From: Deltaproteobacteria bacterium
GTDB lineage: Bacteria; Desulfobacterota; DSM-4660; Desulfatiglandales; HGW-15
DNA length: 22,004 nt
Assembly (NCBI GenBank): GCA_016926135.1
Contig: JAFGPH010000036.1
Coordinates: 1-22,004 of the forward strand
Direction: 5' to 3'
The notes beneath the pieces were generated by a model. It made no database searches and was not told where the DNA came from. It saw only the letters and a program-made list of their open reading frames with translations. Position 1 is the first letter of the stretch, and each line of letters opens with the position of its first letter. Below, in pieces: positions 1-7,802 of the stretch. A program made the translations under genes and the position numbers.

Positions 1-87
1 AGCGCCAAGGCCTACATCAACGGCCTGAACCGGCTGGAGTATCTCAAGCAGAATCCCTCGCTGGCGGCGGAGGAAAGGAGACTGTGA
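1..87 (+). CDS. leuA: 2-isopropylmalate synthase, C-terminal end only (partial)
   Basis: Frame 1 is open from the window edge to a TGA at 85-87 and encodes 28 residues beginning SAKAYINGLNRLEYLK. I recognise the S-A-[KR]-A-Y-x-N-x-L-N-R-L segment as the extreme C-terminus of LeuA, the enzyme that condenses acetyl-CoA with 2-ketoisovalerate in the first committed step of leucine synthesis. This part belongs to the regulatory (leucine-binding) domain. The gene directly precedes leuC on the same strand, 69 bp away, which supports the call. Only the tail is visible, so neither length nor activity can be judged. Homocitrate or citramalate synthases share the fold but fit the leuCD context less well. 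Confidence 0.8.
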   Translation, partial: SAKAYINGLNRLEYLKQNPSLAAEERRL

Positions 88-131
88 AAAGCCTGGAATG
101 ATGGATTGCCGGAGTATCGGGGTAACCCACA

Positions 132-166
132 ACAAAGGACAACGGAAGACTGACAAATGACCAGAC
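132..166 (+). repeat. Heptad quasi-repeat forming the leuC start region
   Basis: From 132 the sequence reads as consecutive 7-base units: ACAAAGG, ACAACGG, AAGACTG, ACAAATG, ACCAGAC. The leuC ATG (157-159) is the end of the ACAAATG unit, and the GGAAG that must serve as ribosome binding site (144-148) spans two units. The same ACAACGG, 7 bases, ACAAATG arrangement occurs at leuD. Being a repeat is my reading of periodicity; individual units differ. Confidence 0.5.
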
Positions 167-1428
167 CTATGACGATTACGGAAAAGATTTTGGCAGCCCA
201 TGCCGGCGAGGACTTCGTGACCCCCGGCGACCTGGTTCGGGTCGGGGTGGACCTGGCCCTGGCCAATGACATCACGGCGCCCCTGGCCATCGGGGTGTTT
301 CACGAGACCGGGAGAAAACGGGTCTTCGATCCGGAAAGGGTGACCCTGGTCGCGGACCACTTCGTGCCCAACAAGGATATCCCTTCGGCCGAGCAGGCCA
401 AACTCATGAGGGACTTTGCCAGGGCCCAGGGCCTCACCCACTATTATGAACCGGCCGACGGAGGGGTCGAGCACGTGATCCTTCCGGAAAAGGGCCTGGT
501 GGTGCCGGGCGACCTGGTGATCGGGGCGGACAGCCATACGTGCACGTACGGGGCCTTGGGCGCCTTCTCAACGGGTGTGGGAAGCACGGATCTGGGTGTC
601 GTGATGGCCACGGGCAGGACGTGGTTGAGAGTGCCGCCCACGATCCGCGTCGAATATGAGGGAACCCTCCTCCCCTGGGTGGGGGGAAAGGATCTCATCC
701 TCCATACCCTCGGCATCCTGGGAGTGGAAGGGGCCACGTACAAGGCCCTGGAGTTCGCGGGTCCGGTGATTCGGTCCCTTTCCATGGATCAGCGCCTCAC
801 CCTGTGCAACATGGCGGTGGAAGGGGGGGCCAAGAACGGCATCGTGGAGCCGGATGAAATTACCCTTTCCTATGTGTCGGAGCGATCCGCGCGCAAACCG
901 CTCGTTTACAGCAGTGACAGCGGGGCGGAATATGAGAGGATTCTGAAGATCGACATGAGCAGGGTCGAGCCCCAGATCGCCGTTCCGAACTCCCCGGATA
1001 ACGTGAAGCCACTGTCTGAGGTGGGGAAGGTGACCCTGGACCAGGTCTTCATCGGCTCGTGTACCAATGGCAGGCTGGAGGATCTGAGGACTGCCGCCAC
1101 CATTTTGAAGGGGAAGAAGGTGGCGGGCGGAACCCGGCTCATCGTACTCCCCGGTTCGGCCTGGATCATGAGGCAGATGGTCCGGGAGGGGATCCTGGAG
1201 ACCCTGCTGGACGCCGGCGCCGTGGTGGGGCCTCCCTGCTGCGGGCCTTGCCTGGGGGGGCACCTGGGTATTCTGGCCAGGGGGGAGAGGGCCGTTTCCA
1301 CGAGCAACCGGAACTTCCCGGGCCGTATGGGGGATGTCGGGAGCGAGGTCTACCTGGCAGGCCCGGCCGTGGCGGCCGCCTCGGCCGTGCTGGGGAGGAT
1401 CGGGGGACCCGCGGAGCTTGACGATTGA
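157..1428 (+). CDS. leuC: 3-isopropylmalate dehydratase large subunit
   Basis: LeuC pairs with LeuD to isomerise 2-isopropylmalate to 3-isopropylmalate through a [4Fe-4S] cluster, in the cytoplasm. The 423-residue length fits the shorter LeuC/HacA branch of the aconitase superfamily rather than the roughly 470-residue E. coli type. Cluster ligands are visible: Cys302 in IGSCTNGR and Cys362/Cys365 in CCGPCLGG. The substrate/active-site segment GADSHTCTYGALGAFSTGVG lies near residues 128-147. ATG157 was chosen because GGAAG stands 8 nt upstream; an in-frame ATG at 169 (MTITEKI) is the alternative and would cost four residues. leuD follows after 52 bp, so the two subunits are probably co-translated from one mRNA. 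Homoaconitase is a less likely reading given the leu/ilv neighbourhood. Confidence 0.95.
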   Translation: MTRPMTITEKILAAHAGEDFVTPGDLVRVGVDLALANDITAPLAIGVFHETGRKRVFDPERVTLVADHFVPNKDIPSAEQAKLMRDFARAQGLTHYYEPADGGVEHVILPEKGLVVPGDLVIGADSHTCTYGALGAFSTGVGSTDLGVVMATGRTWLRVPPTIRVEYEGTLLPWVGGKDLILHTLGILGVEGATYKALEFAGPVIRSLSMDQRLTLCNMAVEGGAKNGIVEPDEITLSYVSERSARKPLVYSSDSGAEYERILKIDMSRVEPQIAVPNSPDNVKPLSEVGKVTLDQVFIGSCTNGRLEDLRTAATILKGKKVAGGTRLIVLPGSAWIMRQMVREGILETLLDAGAVVGPPCCGPCLGGHLGILARGERAVSTSNRNFPGRMGDVGSEVYLAGPAVAAASAVLGRIGGPAELDD

Positions 1429-1490
1429 AGAAGGATGATTGAAGAAGGACCCTAAACAAAACACAACGGACGAATGACAAATGACGATGA
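1423..1490 (+). repeat. 14-mer and heptad repeats spanning the leuC-leuD junction
   Basis: A 14-nt unit (GATTGAAGAAGGAT, then the same ending in C) is repeated back to back at 1423-1436 and 1437-1450, and its first copy contains the leuC stop codon. Further on, 1463-1490 reads as heptads ACAACGG, ACGAATG, ACAAATG, ACGATGA. The leuD ATG (1481-1483) ends the third heptad, in the same phase as at leuC. Confidence 0.5.
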
Positions 1491-1981
1491 AATTTGAAGG
1501 AAAGGTGTGGAAATTCGGGGACAACGTGGACACCGACGCCATCATCCCCGCCCGGTTTCTGAATGTCTCGGAAAAGGAACAGCTGGCCAAGGGCTGCTTC
1601 ATCGACCTGCGGCCCGAGTTCCGGGCCGGTGTGCAGCCGGGGGACATCCTGGTGGCCGGGAGCAACTTCGGATGCGGCTCCTCCCGTGAGCACGCGCCCC
1701 TGGCGATCAAGGCCTCCGGTGTGAGCGCGGTCGTGGCCGGGAGCTTCGCCCGGATCTTTTACCGGAACGCCTTCAACATCGGCCTGCCTATCCTGGAATG
1801 CGCAGAGGCGGCCGATCTCTTTTCCGAAGGTGCGCGGATCGCTCTGGACCTGGAGTCGGGCGAGATCCGGGAGGTTCAGAAAGACAACAGGGCATTTGCC
1901 AAGCCTCTGCCGGAGTTCATGAGGGAGATGATCCGGTCCGGAGGTCTGGTGTCGTACATTCGGGAAAAAGGCTCCTTTTGA
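1481..1981 (+). CDS. leuD: 3-isopropylmalate dehydratase small subunit
   Basis: LeuD is the swivelling small subunit that closes the LeuC active site in isopropylmalate isomerase. The 166 residues match the short LeuD class (about 160-170). The N-terminal motif [15 protein letters not shown] (about residues 14-28) and the conserved [14 protein letters not shown] segment (about residues 61-74) are diagnostic; the latter contributes substrate-binding serine/arginine. A second in-frame ATG at 1487 would give MKFEGKVW; no strong Shine-Dalgarno separates the two, and I kept the first. It lies 52 bp after leuC and 22 bp before ilvD in the same direction, which argues for one operon. Confidence 0.95.
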   Translation: MTMKFEGKVWKFGDNVDTDAIIPARFLNVSEKEQLAKGCFIDLRPEFRAGVQPGDILVAGSNFGCGSSREHAPLAIKASGVSAVVAGSFARIFYRNAFNIGLPILECAEAADLFSEGARIALDLESGEIREVQKDNRAFAKPLPEFMREMIRSGGLVSYIREKGSF

Positions 1982-2003
1982 GAGCGGGAGCCGGGAGGGG
2001 GAT

Positions 2004-3671
2004 ATGCGAAGCGATGTCGTGAAGAAGGGCACGGAGCGGGCCCCGCACCGCTCCCTTTTCAAGGCCATGGGGTACACCGACGAGGAAATCCGACGGCCCA
2101 TCATCGGGATCGCCAGTTCGGCCAACGAGATCATCCCGGGCCACATTCACCTGGACCGGATCGTGGATGCCGTGAAGGCGGGGATCTACATGGCGGGCGG
2201 CCTGCCGGTGGTGTTTGGGGGCATCGGGGTCTGTGACGGGATCGCCATGAACCACGAGGGCATGAAGTACTCCCTGGCAAGCCGCGAGCTGATTGCGGAT
2301 TCCGTGGAGGTCATGGCCATGTCCCATGCCTTTGACGGTCTGGTCCTGGTGCCCAACTGCGACAAGATCGTCCCGGGCATGCTCATGGCCGCTGCGCGTC
2401 TCGACATCCCGTGCATCCTGGTGAGCGGGGGCCCCATGCTGGCCGGAAGAGACCCGTCGGAGCCGGGCCGGAAGATCGATCTCATCACGGTCTTCGAGGC
2501 GGTGGGCGCGGTTCGCTCCGGGCGGATGACCCTGGAGACCCTCACTGCCATGGAAGACGCGGCGTGTCCCACCTGCGGATCCTGCTCCGGCATGTTCACC
2601 GCCAATTCCATGAACTGCCTGTCCGAAGCCATCGGCATGGCCCTCCCGGGCAACGGGACCGTGCCGGCCGTGATGGCCGCCCGCATCCGGCTCGCCAAAC
2701 AGACGGGGGCGCAGATTTTGGCCCTCGTGGAGAAGGGAATCACCCCCAGACAGATCATGGGGGAAAAGGCGTTCACCAATGCCCTGGCCGTGGACATGGC
2801 CATCGGATGTTCGACGAACACGGTCCTGCACCTCACGGCCATTGCCTATGAGGCGGGCCAGCCTCTTGACCTGAAGAGAATCAATGAGGTGAGCCGGGCC
2901 ACCCCCAATCTCTGCTCCCTGAGCCCGGCGGGCAAGGATCACCTGGAAGACCTGGACCGGGCAGGCGGTGTCAGTGCCGTGATGAAAGAGCTCTCCGTCG
3001 CGGGCCTTCTGCGGGGGGATGCCCTGACCGTGACCGGCAAGACCGTGAGCGAGAACATCGCCGGTGCGGTCGTGCTGGATCCTCAGGTGATCCGGCCCCT
3101 GAAGAACCCCAACCGTGCCGAGGGCGGGATTGCCATTCTGTACGGAAACCTCGCCCCCGGAGGCTGCGTGGTGAAGCAGTCTGCGGTGCGTGAGGAAATG
3201 CTTCGACACCAAGGCCCGGCCAGGGTCTTCGATACGGAGGATGCCGCAACGGAGGCGATCCTGGGTGGAGAGATCCGGAAGGGGGATGTCCTCATCATCC
3301 GGTACGAAGGCCCCAAAGGGGGACCGGGCATGAGGGAAATGCTGACGCCCACCTCCGCCATTGCCGGGATGGGTCTGGATGCCCACGTGGCCCTCATCAC
3401 GGACGGACGCTTCTCGGGGGGCACCCGCGGGGCGTCGATCGGTCACGTCTCTCCGGAGGCCATGGAAGGGGGTCCCATTGCAGCTGTTCGGAACGGGGAC
3501 ACCGTGGCCATCGACATCCCGAACCGGAGGATCGATTTGAAGCTGAGTGACGAGGAGATCCGGAAACGCCTCCAGGATTGGCGGCAACCCCGCCCCAAGA
3601 TCACAACCGGGTACCTGGCGCGATATGCCAAGAGCGTCTCCTCCGGCAGCGAGGGAGCGGTGGTGAAGTGA
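2004..3671 (+). CDS. ilvD: Dihydroxy-acid dehydratase
   Basis: IlvD dehydrates dihydroxy-isovalerate and dihydroxy-methylvalerate to the keto acids, the third common step of valine and isoleucine synthesis. It has 555 residues, the compact IlvD length rather than the roughly 616 of E. coli. Visible motifs are the [11 protein letters not shown] segment with Cys119, the [10 protein letters not shown] segment (residues 188-197), and the C-terminal [22 protein letters not shown] region. At the place where [2Fe-2S] members carry a first cysteine (ACN-type motif) this protein reads [10 protein letters not shown], more like oxygen-labile [4Fe-4S] enzymes; that is inference. The ATG at 2004 follows a GGGAGGGGGA ribosome binding site. 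After the stop comes an unusual 230-bp repeat-rich gap before ilvB. Confidence 0.95.
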   Translation: MRSDVVKKGTERAPHRSLFKAMGYTDEEIRRPIIGIASSANEIIPGHIHLDRIVDAVKAGIYMAGGLPVVFGGIGVCDGIAMNHEGMKYSLASRELIADSVEVMAMSHAFDGLVLVPNCDKIVPGMLMAAARLDIPCILVSGGPMLAGRDPSEPGRKIDLITVFEAVGAVRSGRMTLETLTAMEDAACPTCGSCSGMFTANSMNCLSEAIGMALPGNGTVPAVMAARIRLAKQTGAQILALVEKGITPRQIMGEKAFTNALAVDMAIGCSTNTVLHLTAIAYEAGQPLDLKRINEVSRATPNLCSLSPAGKDHLEDLDRAGGVSAVMKELSVAGLLRGDALTVTGKTVSENIAGAVVLDPQVIRPLKNPNRAEGGIAILYGNLAPGGCVVKQSAVREEMLRHQGPARVFDTEDAATEAILGGEIRKGDVLIIRYEGPKGGPGMREMLTPTSAIAGMGLDAHVALITDGRFSGGTRGASIGHVSPEAMEGGPIAAVRNGDTVAIDIPNRRIDLKLSDEEIRKRLQDWRQPRPKITTGYLARYAKSVSSGSEGAVVK

Positions 3672-3677
3672 GGGGAG

Positions 3678-3847
3678 AGAAGACAGAAGAGAGAATACAG
3701 AAGTCAGAAGACAAGAAGACAGAATCCAGAATCCAGGAGTCAGGAGCCAGGAGTCGGAAGGCGGAAAGGAACAAGGATAAAGGAGAAAGGACAAAGGAAA
3801 GAGAAAAAACATCTTCAATCCTTTAACCTTTATCCTTTGACCTTTTA
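3678..3847 (+). repeat. Purine-rich heptad array that switches strand, between ilvD and ilvB
   Basis: From 3678 to about 3804 the sequence parses into some 18 consecutive units of 7 bases (one of 8), drifting from AGAAGAC through AGAATCC, AGGAGTC and GGAAGGC to ATAAAGG and ACAAAGG. There is almost no T on this strand. After a 15-nt A/T-rich spacer, 3820-3847 reads as CCTTTAA, CCTTTAT, CCTTTGA, CCTTTTA, the complement of the NNAAAGG heptads. The two halves can therefore fold into an imperfect hairpin. A 13-nt CACGAATCACGAA direct repeat follows at about 3861-3886. No coding sequence is supported here. Confidence 0.75.
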
Positions 3848-3903
3848 CCTGTCTTTCGGACACGAATCACGAACACGAATCACGAAATTGGGGAGGAACG
3901 ACC

Positions 3904-5598
3904 ATCAAACTGAAAGGCTCACAGATCGTTTTGCAGGTGCTGCAGGAAGAGGGGGTCGAAGTGGTTTTCGGCTACCCCGGCGGTATGACCATCGATATCT
4001 ACGACGAGTTGGCAAAGGCGTCCATCCGACACATCCTGGTGCGGCACGAGCAGGGCGCCATCCATGCCGCGGACGGCTATGCGAGGGCCTCCGGAAAGGT
4101 AGGGGTATGCCTGGTCACCTCCGGGCCGGGGGCGACCAACACCGTGACCGGAATCGCCTCGGCATGCATGGATTCCATCCCGGTGGTGATTCTCACGGGG
4201 CAGGTGCCCACCCGCCTGATCGGGAACGATGCCTTCCAGGAAGTGGACATCGTGGGGATCACCAGACCCTGCACGAAACACAACTACCTGGTGAACAAGG
4301 TGGAAAATCTGGCGCGGATTCTGAGGGAGGCCTTCCACATCGCCCGATCCGGAAGGCCCGGCCCCGTGCTGGTGGATCTGCCCAAGGACGTGCTCCAGGG
4401 AAGTGCGGTCTACAAGGTTGAAAAGGAGGATATCAACCTGAGGTCGTACAGCCCTACGTACGAGCCCAACACCAAACAGCTGCCCAAGGCCCTGAAGGTG
4501 ATCAAAGAGAGTCGGAGGCCCATGATCCTGACCGGCGGCGGGGTCATCCTGTCCCGGGCCGCAGAGGAACTCCGGGCCTTTGCCCGGAAGATTCAGGCCC
4601 CTGTGGCGAGCACCCTGATGGGATTAGGGGCCTTTCCCGCGAAAGACCCCCTGTGGCTGGGCCTGATCGGGATGCACGGGACCTACAGCGCCAATATGTC
4701 CTCCGCGGAATGCGATCTCCTGATCGCCGTAGGGGTGAGGTTCGATGACCGGGTGACCGGCCACGTCGAAGGCTTCGCCCCCAAGGCGAAGATCGTGCAC
4801 ATCGACATCGACCCCACCTCCATCCGAAAGACCATCCCGGTGGCGGTCCCCATTGTGGGGGATTGCAGGATCACCCTCGGCAATCTCAACCAGCTGATGG
4901 AAAAGGAGGACATGGGAAATCTGAATGCTCTTCGGAAACCCTGGCTTCTGGAGATCCAAAAGTGGAAGGAAACCAACCCGCTCCGGTATGACCAGAAATC
5001 GTGCAGCAACATCAAACCCCAGTATGTGGTGGAAAAACTCCACGAACTCACCCGGGGGGAGGCGATCATCACCACGGAGGTGGGGCAGAACCAGATGTGG
5101 GCGGCCCAGTTCTATCACTTCGAAGAGCCCAACACCTTTATCACCTCCGGCGGGCTCGGCTGCATGGGATTCGGTTTTCCCGCCGCGATCGGGGCCCAGA
5201 TGGCCCGTCCGGACAAGCTGGTGGTGGACATCGCGGGGGACGGGAGCATCCAGATGAACATTCAGGAGATGGCGACGGCGGTCCAGTACGGTCTTCCCGT
5301 CAAGATCGTGATCCTGAACAATCGCTATCTGGGGATGGTCCGCCAGTGGCAGGAGCTTTTCTATGACCGGTGCTACTCCTGCACGGACATGGATCATGCC
5401 CCCGACTTTGTGAAGCTGGCAGAGGCTTACGGCGCCGTGGGACTGCGGGCCACCCGGCCCGACGAGGTGGAGGCGGTGCTCCGGGAAGGGCTCTCCACCC
5501 CGCGGACGGTGATCATGGAATTCGTCGTGGAAAGGGAGGAGTGCGTTTATCCCATGGTGCCGGCGGGGAAACCGATTACGGACATGCTGCTGACGTGA
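3904..5598 (+). CDS. ilvB: Acetolactate synthase, large catalytic subunit (probable ATC start)
   Basis: IlvB condenses pyruvate with pyruvate or 2-ketobutyrate using thiamine diphosphate, Mg and FAD; it partners with IlvN. From 3904 the product is 564 residues, normal for the family. Visible motifs are the catalytic Glu49 in RHEQGAIHAADGYAR, the GPGATN segment, and the ThDP/Mg motif GDG (445-447) with NN at 472-473. The start is odd. A near-perfect GGGGAGGA (3890-3897) lies 6 nt before an ATC, and translation from there gives IKLKGSQIVLQVLQEEGVE, matching the usual family N-terminus (MKLxGAQIxxExL). The first ordinary alternative, TTG at 3931, has no ribosome binding site and would delete this helix; CTG at 3910 is possible. 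The IlvB identity is certain; the exact start is inferred. Confidence 0.95.
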   Translation: MKLKGSQIVLQVLQEEGVEVVFGYPGGMTIDIYDELAKASIRHILVRHEQGAIHAADGYARASGKVGVCLVTSGPGATNTVTGIASACMDSIPVVILTGQVPTRLIGNDAFQEVDIVGITRPCTKHNYLVNKVENLARILREAFHIARSGRPGPVLVDLPKDVLQGSAVYKVEKEDINLRSYSPTYEPNTKQLPKALKVIKESRRPMILTGGGVILSRAAEELRAFARKIQAPVASTLMGLGAFPAKDPLWLGLIGMHGTYSANMSSAECDLLIAVGVRFDDRVTGHVEGFAPKAKIVHIDIDPTSIRKTIPVAVPIVGDCRITLGNLNQLMEKEDMGNLNALRKPWLLEIQKWKETNPLRYDQKSCSNIKPQYVVEKLHELTRGEAIITTEVGQNQMWAAQFYHFEEPNTFITSGGLGCMGFGFPAAIGAQMARPDKLVVDIAGDGSIQMNIQEMATAVQYGLPVKIVILNNRYLGMVRQWQELFYDRCYSCTDMDHAPDFVKLAEAYGAVGLRATRPDEVEAVLREGLSTPRTVIMEFVVEREECVYPMVPAGKPITDMLLT

Positions 5599-5639
5599 GG
5601 ACGGCCCGTGCAATTGTGGTGGGCAATAAAACGTTTGAA

Positions 5640-5733
5640 TTCTTCTCTCACAGAGATCACGGAGACACAGGGTTTTGCTGCCCAATAGCATTCCTTTCTC
5701 AGTGAACTCTGCGGGCTCTAGCGAAGCGGGCGA
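5640..5733 (+). repeat. Dispersed CTCACAGAGATCAC repeat, copy 1 (ilvB-ilvN gap)
   Basis: The 144-bp gap between ilvB and ilvN holds TCTCTCACAGAGATCACGG from about 5644 and a second related part from 5698 (CTCAGTGAACTCTGCGG and on to GAAGCGGGCGAG). The first part closely matches sequence at about 7315-7336 and 16815-16839. It looks like a genomic intergenic repeat rather than a gene. Its 3' end runs directly into the ilvN start, so it may supply that gene's initiation region. Confidence 0.55.
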
Positions 5734-5742
5734 GTGAAAAAA

Positions 5743-6240
5743 ATGGCAAACGGCGATACCAAAAGGCACATCCTCTCCATGCTGGTGGACAATCAGCCCG
5801 GGGTGCTCTCCCGCGTGGCCGGGCTTTTCAGCGGGCGGGGATTCAACATCGACAGCCTCTGCGTTTCCGAAACCACGGATCCCGAGACCTCCAGGATCAC
5901 CATGGTGGCCGTGGGGGATTTGTCCATCCTGGAGCAGATCAAGAAACAGCTCAACAAGCTGATCAATGTGATCAAGGTCTGGGACTTCACGGACACCGAG
6001 TTTGTGCAGCGGGAAACCGCGCTCCTCAGGGTGAGGGCGAAGCCTGAAAGCCGGGCCGAAATCCTCAGGATGGCGGATATATTCCGGGCCACGGTCGTGG
6101 ATGTCGGCACGGAGTACTATACCCTGGAGGTGACGGGCGATGAGGGTAAGATCAGCGCCTTCCTGAAGCTCCTGAAACCTCTGGGGATCAAAGAAATCGC
6201 GAGGACAGGGCCCGTGGCCCTGGCCCGGGAAAAAAAGTAG
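5743..6240 (+). CDS. ilvN: Acetolactate synthase, small regulatory subunit
   Basis: IlvN binds the large subunit, raises its activity and confers valine feedback inhibition. The protein is 165 residues from ATG5743 (168 from an in-frame GTG at 5734). The N-terminal ACT domain is plain: KRHILSMLVDNQPGVLSRVAG, then GRGFNIDSLCVSETTDPETSR, close to E. coli IlvH. The C-terminal half (FVQRETALLRVRAKPESRAEI onward) is the ALS_ss_C domain, so both domains are present and full length. No strong Shine-Dalgarno precedes either start; a dispersed repeat ends just there. ilvC follows after 12 bp with its own AAAGGA site, consistent with one operon. Confidence 0.93.
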   Translation: MANGDTKRHILSMLVDNQPGVLSRVAGLFSGRGFNIDSLCVSETTDPETSRITMVAVGDLSILEQIKKQLNKLINVIKVWDFTDTEFVQRETALLRVRAKPESRAEILRMADIFRATVVDVGTEYYTLEVTGDEGKISAFLKLLKPLGIKEIARTGPVALAREKK

Positions 6241-6252
6241 AAAGGAACGGAT

Positions 6253-7308
6253 ATGGCAAAGATCGACTTTGGCGGTACGATGGAGGAAGTGATCACCTCG
6301 GAGGAATTTTCACTGAGCAAGGCAAAAGAGGTGCTCAAGAACGAACGAATTGCCGTCCTGGGGTACGGTGTCCAGGGGCCCGGCCAGGCCCTGAATTTGC
6401 GGGACAACGGATTTGAGGTCATCATAGGCCAGAGGGAGGAGGAACCCTTTTACTGGAACAAGGCGGTCCAGGACGGCTTTGTGCCGGGCAAGACCCTTTT
6501 TCCGATTGAAGAGGCGGCCAGGAAGGGGACGATGATCCTCTATCTTCTCTCCGATGCCGGACAGATGGCCACATGGCCCCAGGTGAAGGCCTGCCTCAAC
6601 GAAGGAGATGCGCTGTATTTTTCTCACGGCTTTTCCATTGTGTACAAGGAGCAGACCGGGGTCATCCCTCCCAAGAACGTGGACGTTATCCTGGTGGCCC
6701 CCAAGGGTTCGGGGAGAACGGTTCGCACCAACTTTCTGGACGGGAGCGGCATCAATTCGAGTTTCGCCGTGTTTCAGGACTTCACGGGCAGGGCCAAGGA
6801 GAGGACGCTTGCCCTGGGCATCGCCATTGGGTCGGGGTACCTCTTCGCCACGACCTTTGAAAAGGAGGTCCACAGCGACCTTACCGGGGAACGCGGCGTG
6901 CTGATGGGTTGCCTGGCCGGTGTCATGGAGGCACAGTACAATCTGCTCCGCAAGAATGGGCACACCCCGAGCGAGGCCTTCAACGAGACGGTGGAGGAAC
7001 TGACGCAGAGTCTCATCCGCCTGGTGGGGGAAAACGGGATGGACTGGATGTATGCCAATTGCAGCACCACGGCGCAGCGAGGGGCCCTGGACTGGAAAGG
7101 CCGCTTTCGGGACGCCGTGGCGCCGGTCTTCGAAGATCTCTATCAGAGCGTGGTTTCAGGGAAGGAGACGCAGATCGTGCTGGAGTCCAACAGCGCCCCG
7201 GACTATCGCGAGAAGCTCAACAAAGAACTGGAGGAGATCAGAAATTCCGAAATGTGGCGCGCGGGCGCTGCGGTGAGGGCCCTGAGGCCGGAGAACCGCA
7301 GGAAATAA
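6253..7308 (+). CDS. ilvC: Ketol-acid reductoisomerase, fungal/Bacteroidetes-like type
   Basis: IlvC performs the Mg-dependent alkyl migration and NADPH reduction of acetolactate and acetohydroxybutyrate. The N-terminal Rossmann motif is GYGVQGPGQA (residues 37-46) where most bacteria have GYGSQGHAHA. Metal ligands appear as Asp209/Glu213 (SDLTGERG) and Glu245/Glu249 (NETVEEL). The 351-residue length and segments such as LSDAGQMATWP, APKGSGRTVRTNF, SGINSSFAVF, MYANCSTTAQRGALDW and the end MWRAGAAVRALRPEN match my recollection of yeast Ilv5 and Bacteroidetes KARI far better than typical proteobacterial class I KARI. The gene sits last in the operon, 12 bp after ilvN, with AAAGGA upstream of the ATG, and ends before a strong terminator. 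Function is certain; the lineage assignment is from memory. Confidence 0.95.
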   Translation: MAKIDFGGTMEEVITSEEFSLSKAKEVLKNERIAVLGYGVQGPGQALNLRDNGFEVIIGQREEEPFYWNKAVQDGFVPGKTLFPIEEAARKGTMILYLLSDAGQMATWPQVKACLNEGDALYFSHGFSIVYKEQTGVIPPKNVDVILVAPKGSGRTVRTNFLDGSGINSSFAVFQDFTGRAKERTLALGIAIGSGYLFATTFEKEVHSDLTGERGVLMGCLAGVMEAQYNLLRKNGHTPSEAFNETVEELTQSLIRLVGENGMDWMYANCSTTAQRGALDWKGRFRDAVAPVFEDLYQSVVSGKETQIVLESNSAPDYREKLNKELEEIRNSEMWRAGAAVRALRPENRRK

Positions 7309-7311
7309 GAA

Positions 7312-7342
7312 AGATCTCTCACGGAGTGCACAGAGGTTTTTG
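7312..7342 (+). repeat. Dispersed CTCACAGAGATCAC repeat, copy 2 (after ilvC)
   Basis: The stretch from 7313 reads GATCTCTCACGGAGTGCACA followed by GAGG, differing by a few bases from the copies at about 5644 and 16815. It lies directly behind the ilvC stop and before the terminator hairpin. Confidence 0.45.
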
Positions 7343-7356
7343 AGGCGGCGAAAAAT

Positions 7357-7399
7357 AAGGGGTACCGTGAAGGAATATTACCTTCACGGTACCCCTTTT
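7357..7399. terminator. Bidirectional intrinsic terminator between ilvC and dsrC
   Basis: A perfect 17-bp stem (7357-7373 with 7381-7397) encloses a 7-nt AATATTA loop. On the + strand the stem ends in TTTT (7396-7399). On the minus strand it is followed by TTATTTTT (complement of 7351-7358). It therefore fits termination in both directions, between the convergent ilvC and dsrC genes, and leaves only 30 bp to the dsrC stop codon. Confidence 0.85.
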
Positions 7400-7427
7400 C
7401 TGGCAAGAAACAGGTAGATCGCCGATA

Positions 7428-7745
7428 TTACACGCATCCGGTGGGTTTGGGGAGCCCTGCCATCTTGCAGGCGCCTTTGCCCGGGCCCGATGGATACAAC
7501 TCGTAGATGTACTTCAGCTTGAACCCTGTCACCTTCGAAAGAATCCTGACCATGGGCGCAATACCGTTTTTCTTGTAATAGTCCTGGAGCACTTCGATCA
7601 CCTTCCAGTGCTCTTGGGTCAGCTCCTCGATCCCCTCGGTTTGTTTTACGTACTGGACCCATACCTTGTTCCAGTTGTTGAAATCATCGATGAAGCCGTC
7701 TTCATCCACATTGAAGGTTTGGCCTTCAAATTCCACTGCTGGCAT
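7428..7745 (-). CDS. dsrC: DsrC, sulfur-carrier protein of dissimilatory sulfite reduction
   Basis: DsrC is the small cytoplasmic partner of DsrAB. Its two C-terminal cysteines form the trisulfide product of sulfite reduction, which membrane complexes such as DsrMKJOP then reduce. The protein has 105 residues and shows the whole DsrC fold, with the flexible arm GACKMAGLPKPTGCV at the end. Both redox cysteines are present, Cys93 and penultimate Cys104, spaced 11 apart as in canonical DsrC; TusE homologues keep only the last one. The ATG at 7745 follows a strong AAAGGAGG ribosome binding site. A separate consensus promoter lies 50-90 bp upstream, so it is probably expressed more strongly than, and independently of, dsrN 82 bp upstream. 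Confidence 0.96.
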   Translation of the reverse strand: MPAVEFEGQTFNVDEDGFIDDFNNWNKVWVQYVKQTEGIEELTQEHWKVIEVLQDYYKKNGIAPMVRILSKVTGFKLKYIYELYPSGPGKGACKMAGLPKPTGCV

Positions 7746-7802
7746 ACCCTGTGACCTCCTTTTGTTAATTATTTCAATAATTTAAATCAATGTTAGTCTT
7801 TT

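Noticed and set aside
568..1710. Long minus-strand frames opposite leuC/leuD (380 residues and others)
   Set aside because: They are antisense shadows in GC-rich coding DNA. leuC and leuD carry clear family motifs, while these frames give Arg/Pro/His-rich low-information protein.
3678..3847. CRISPR-like array
   Set aside because: Units are 7 bases, contiguous and drifting, with no spacers and no cas genes nearby.
1917..3863. 648-residue minus-strand frame opposite ilvD and the heptad array
   Set aside because: It is antisense to ilvD, and its N-terminal part translates the repeat array. No family motif is seen.
3837..4421. 194-residue + frame upstream of and overlapping ilvB
   Set aside because: It reads ilvB in the wrong frame; the Gly/Arg-rich composition is typical of a shadow frame.
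4624..5769. 381-residue minus-strand frame opposite ilvB
   Set aside because: It is an antisense frame with no recognisable domain or ribosome binding site.
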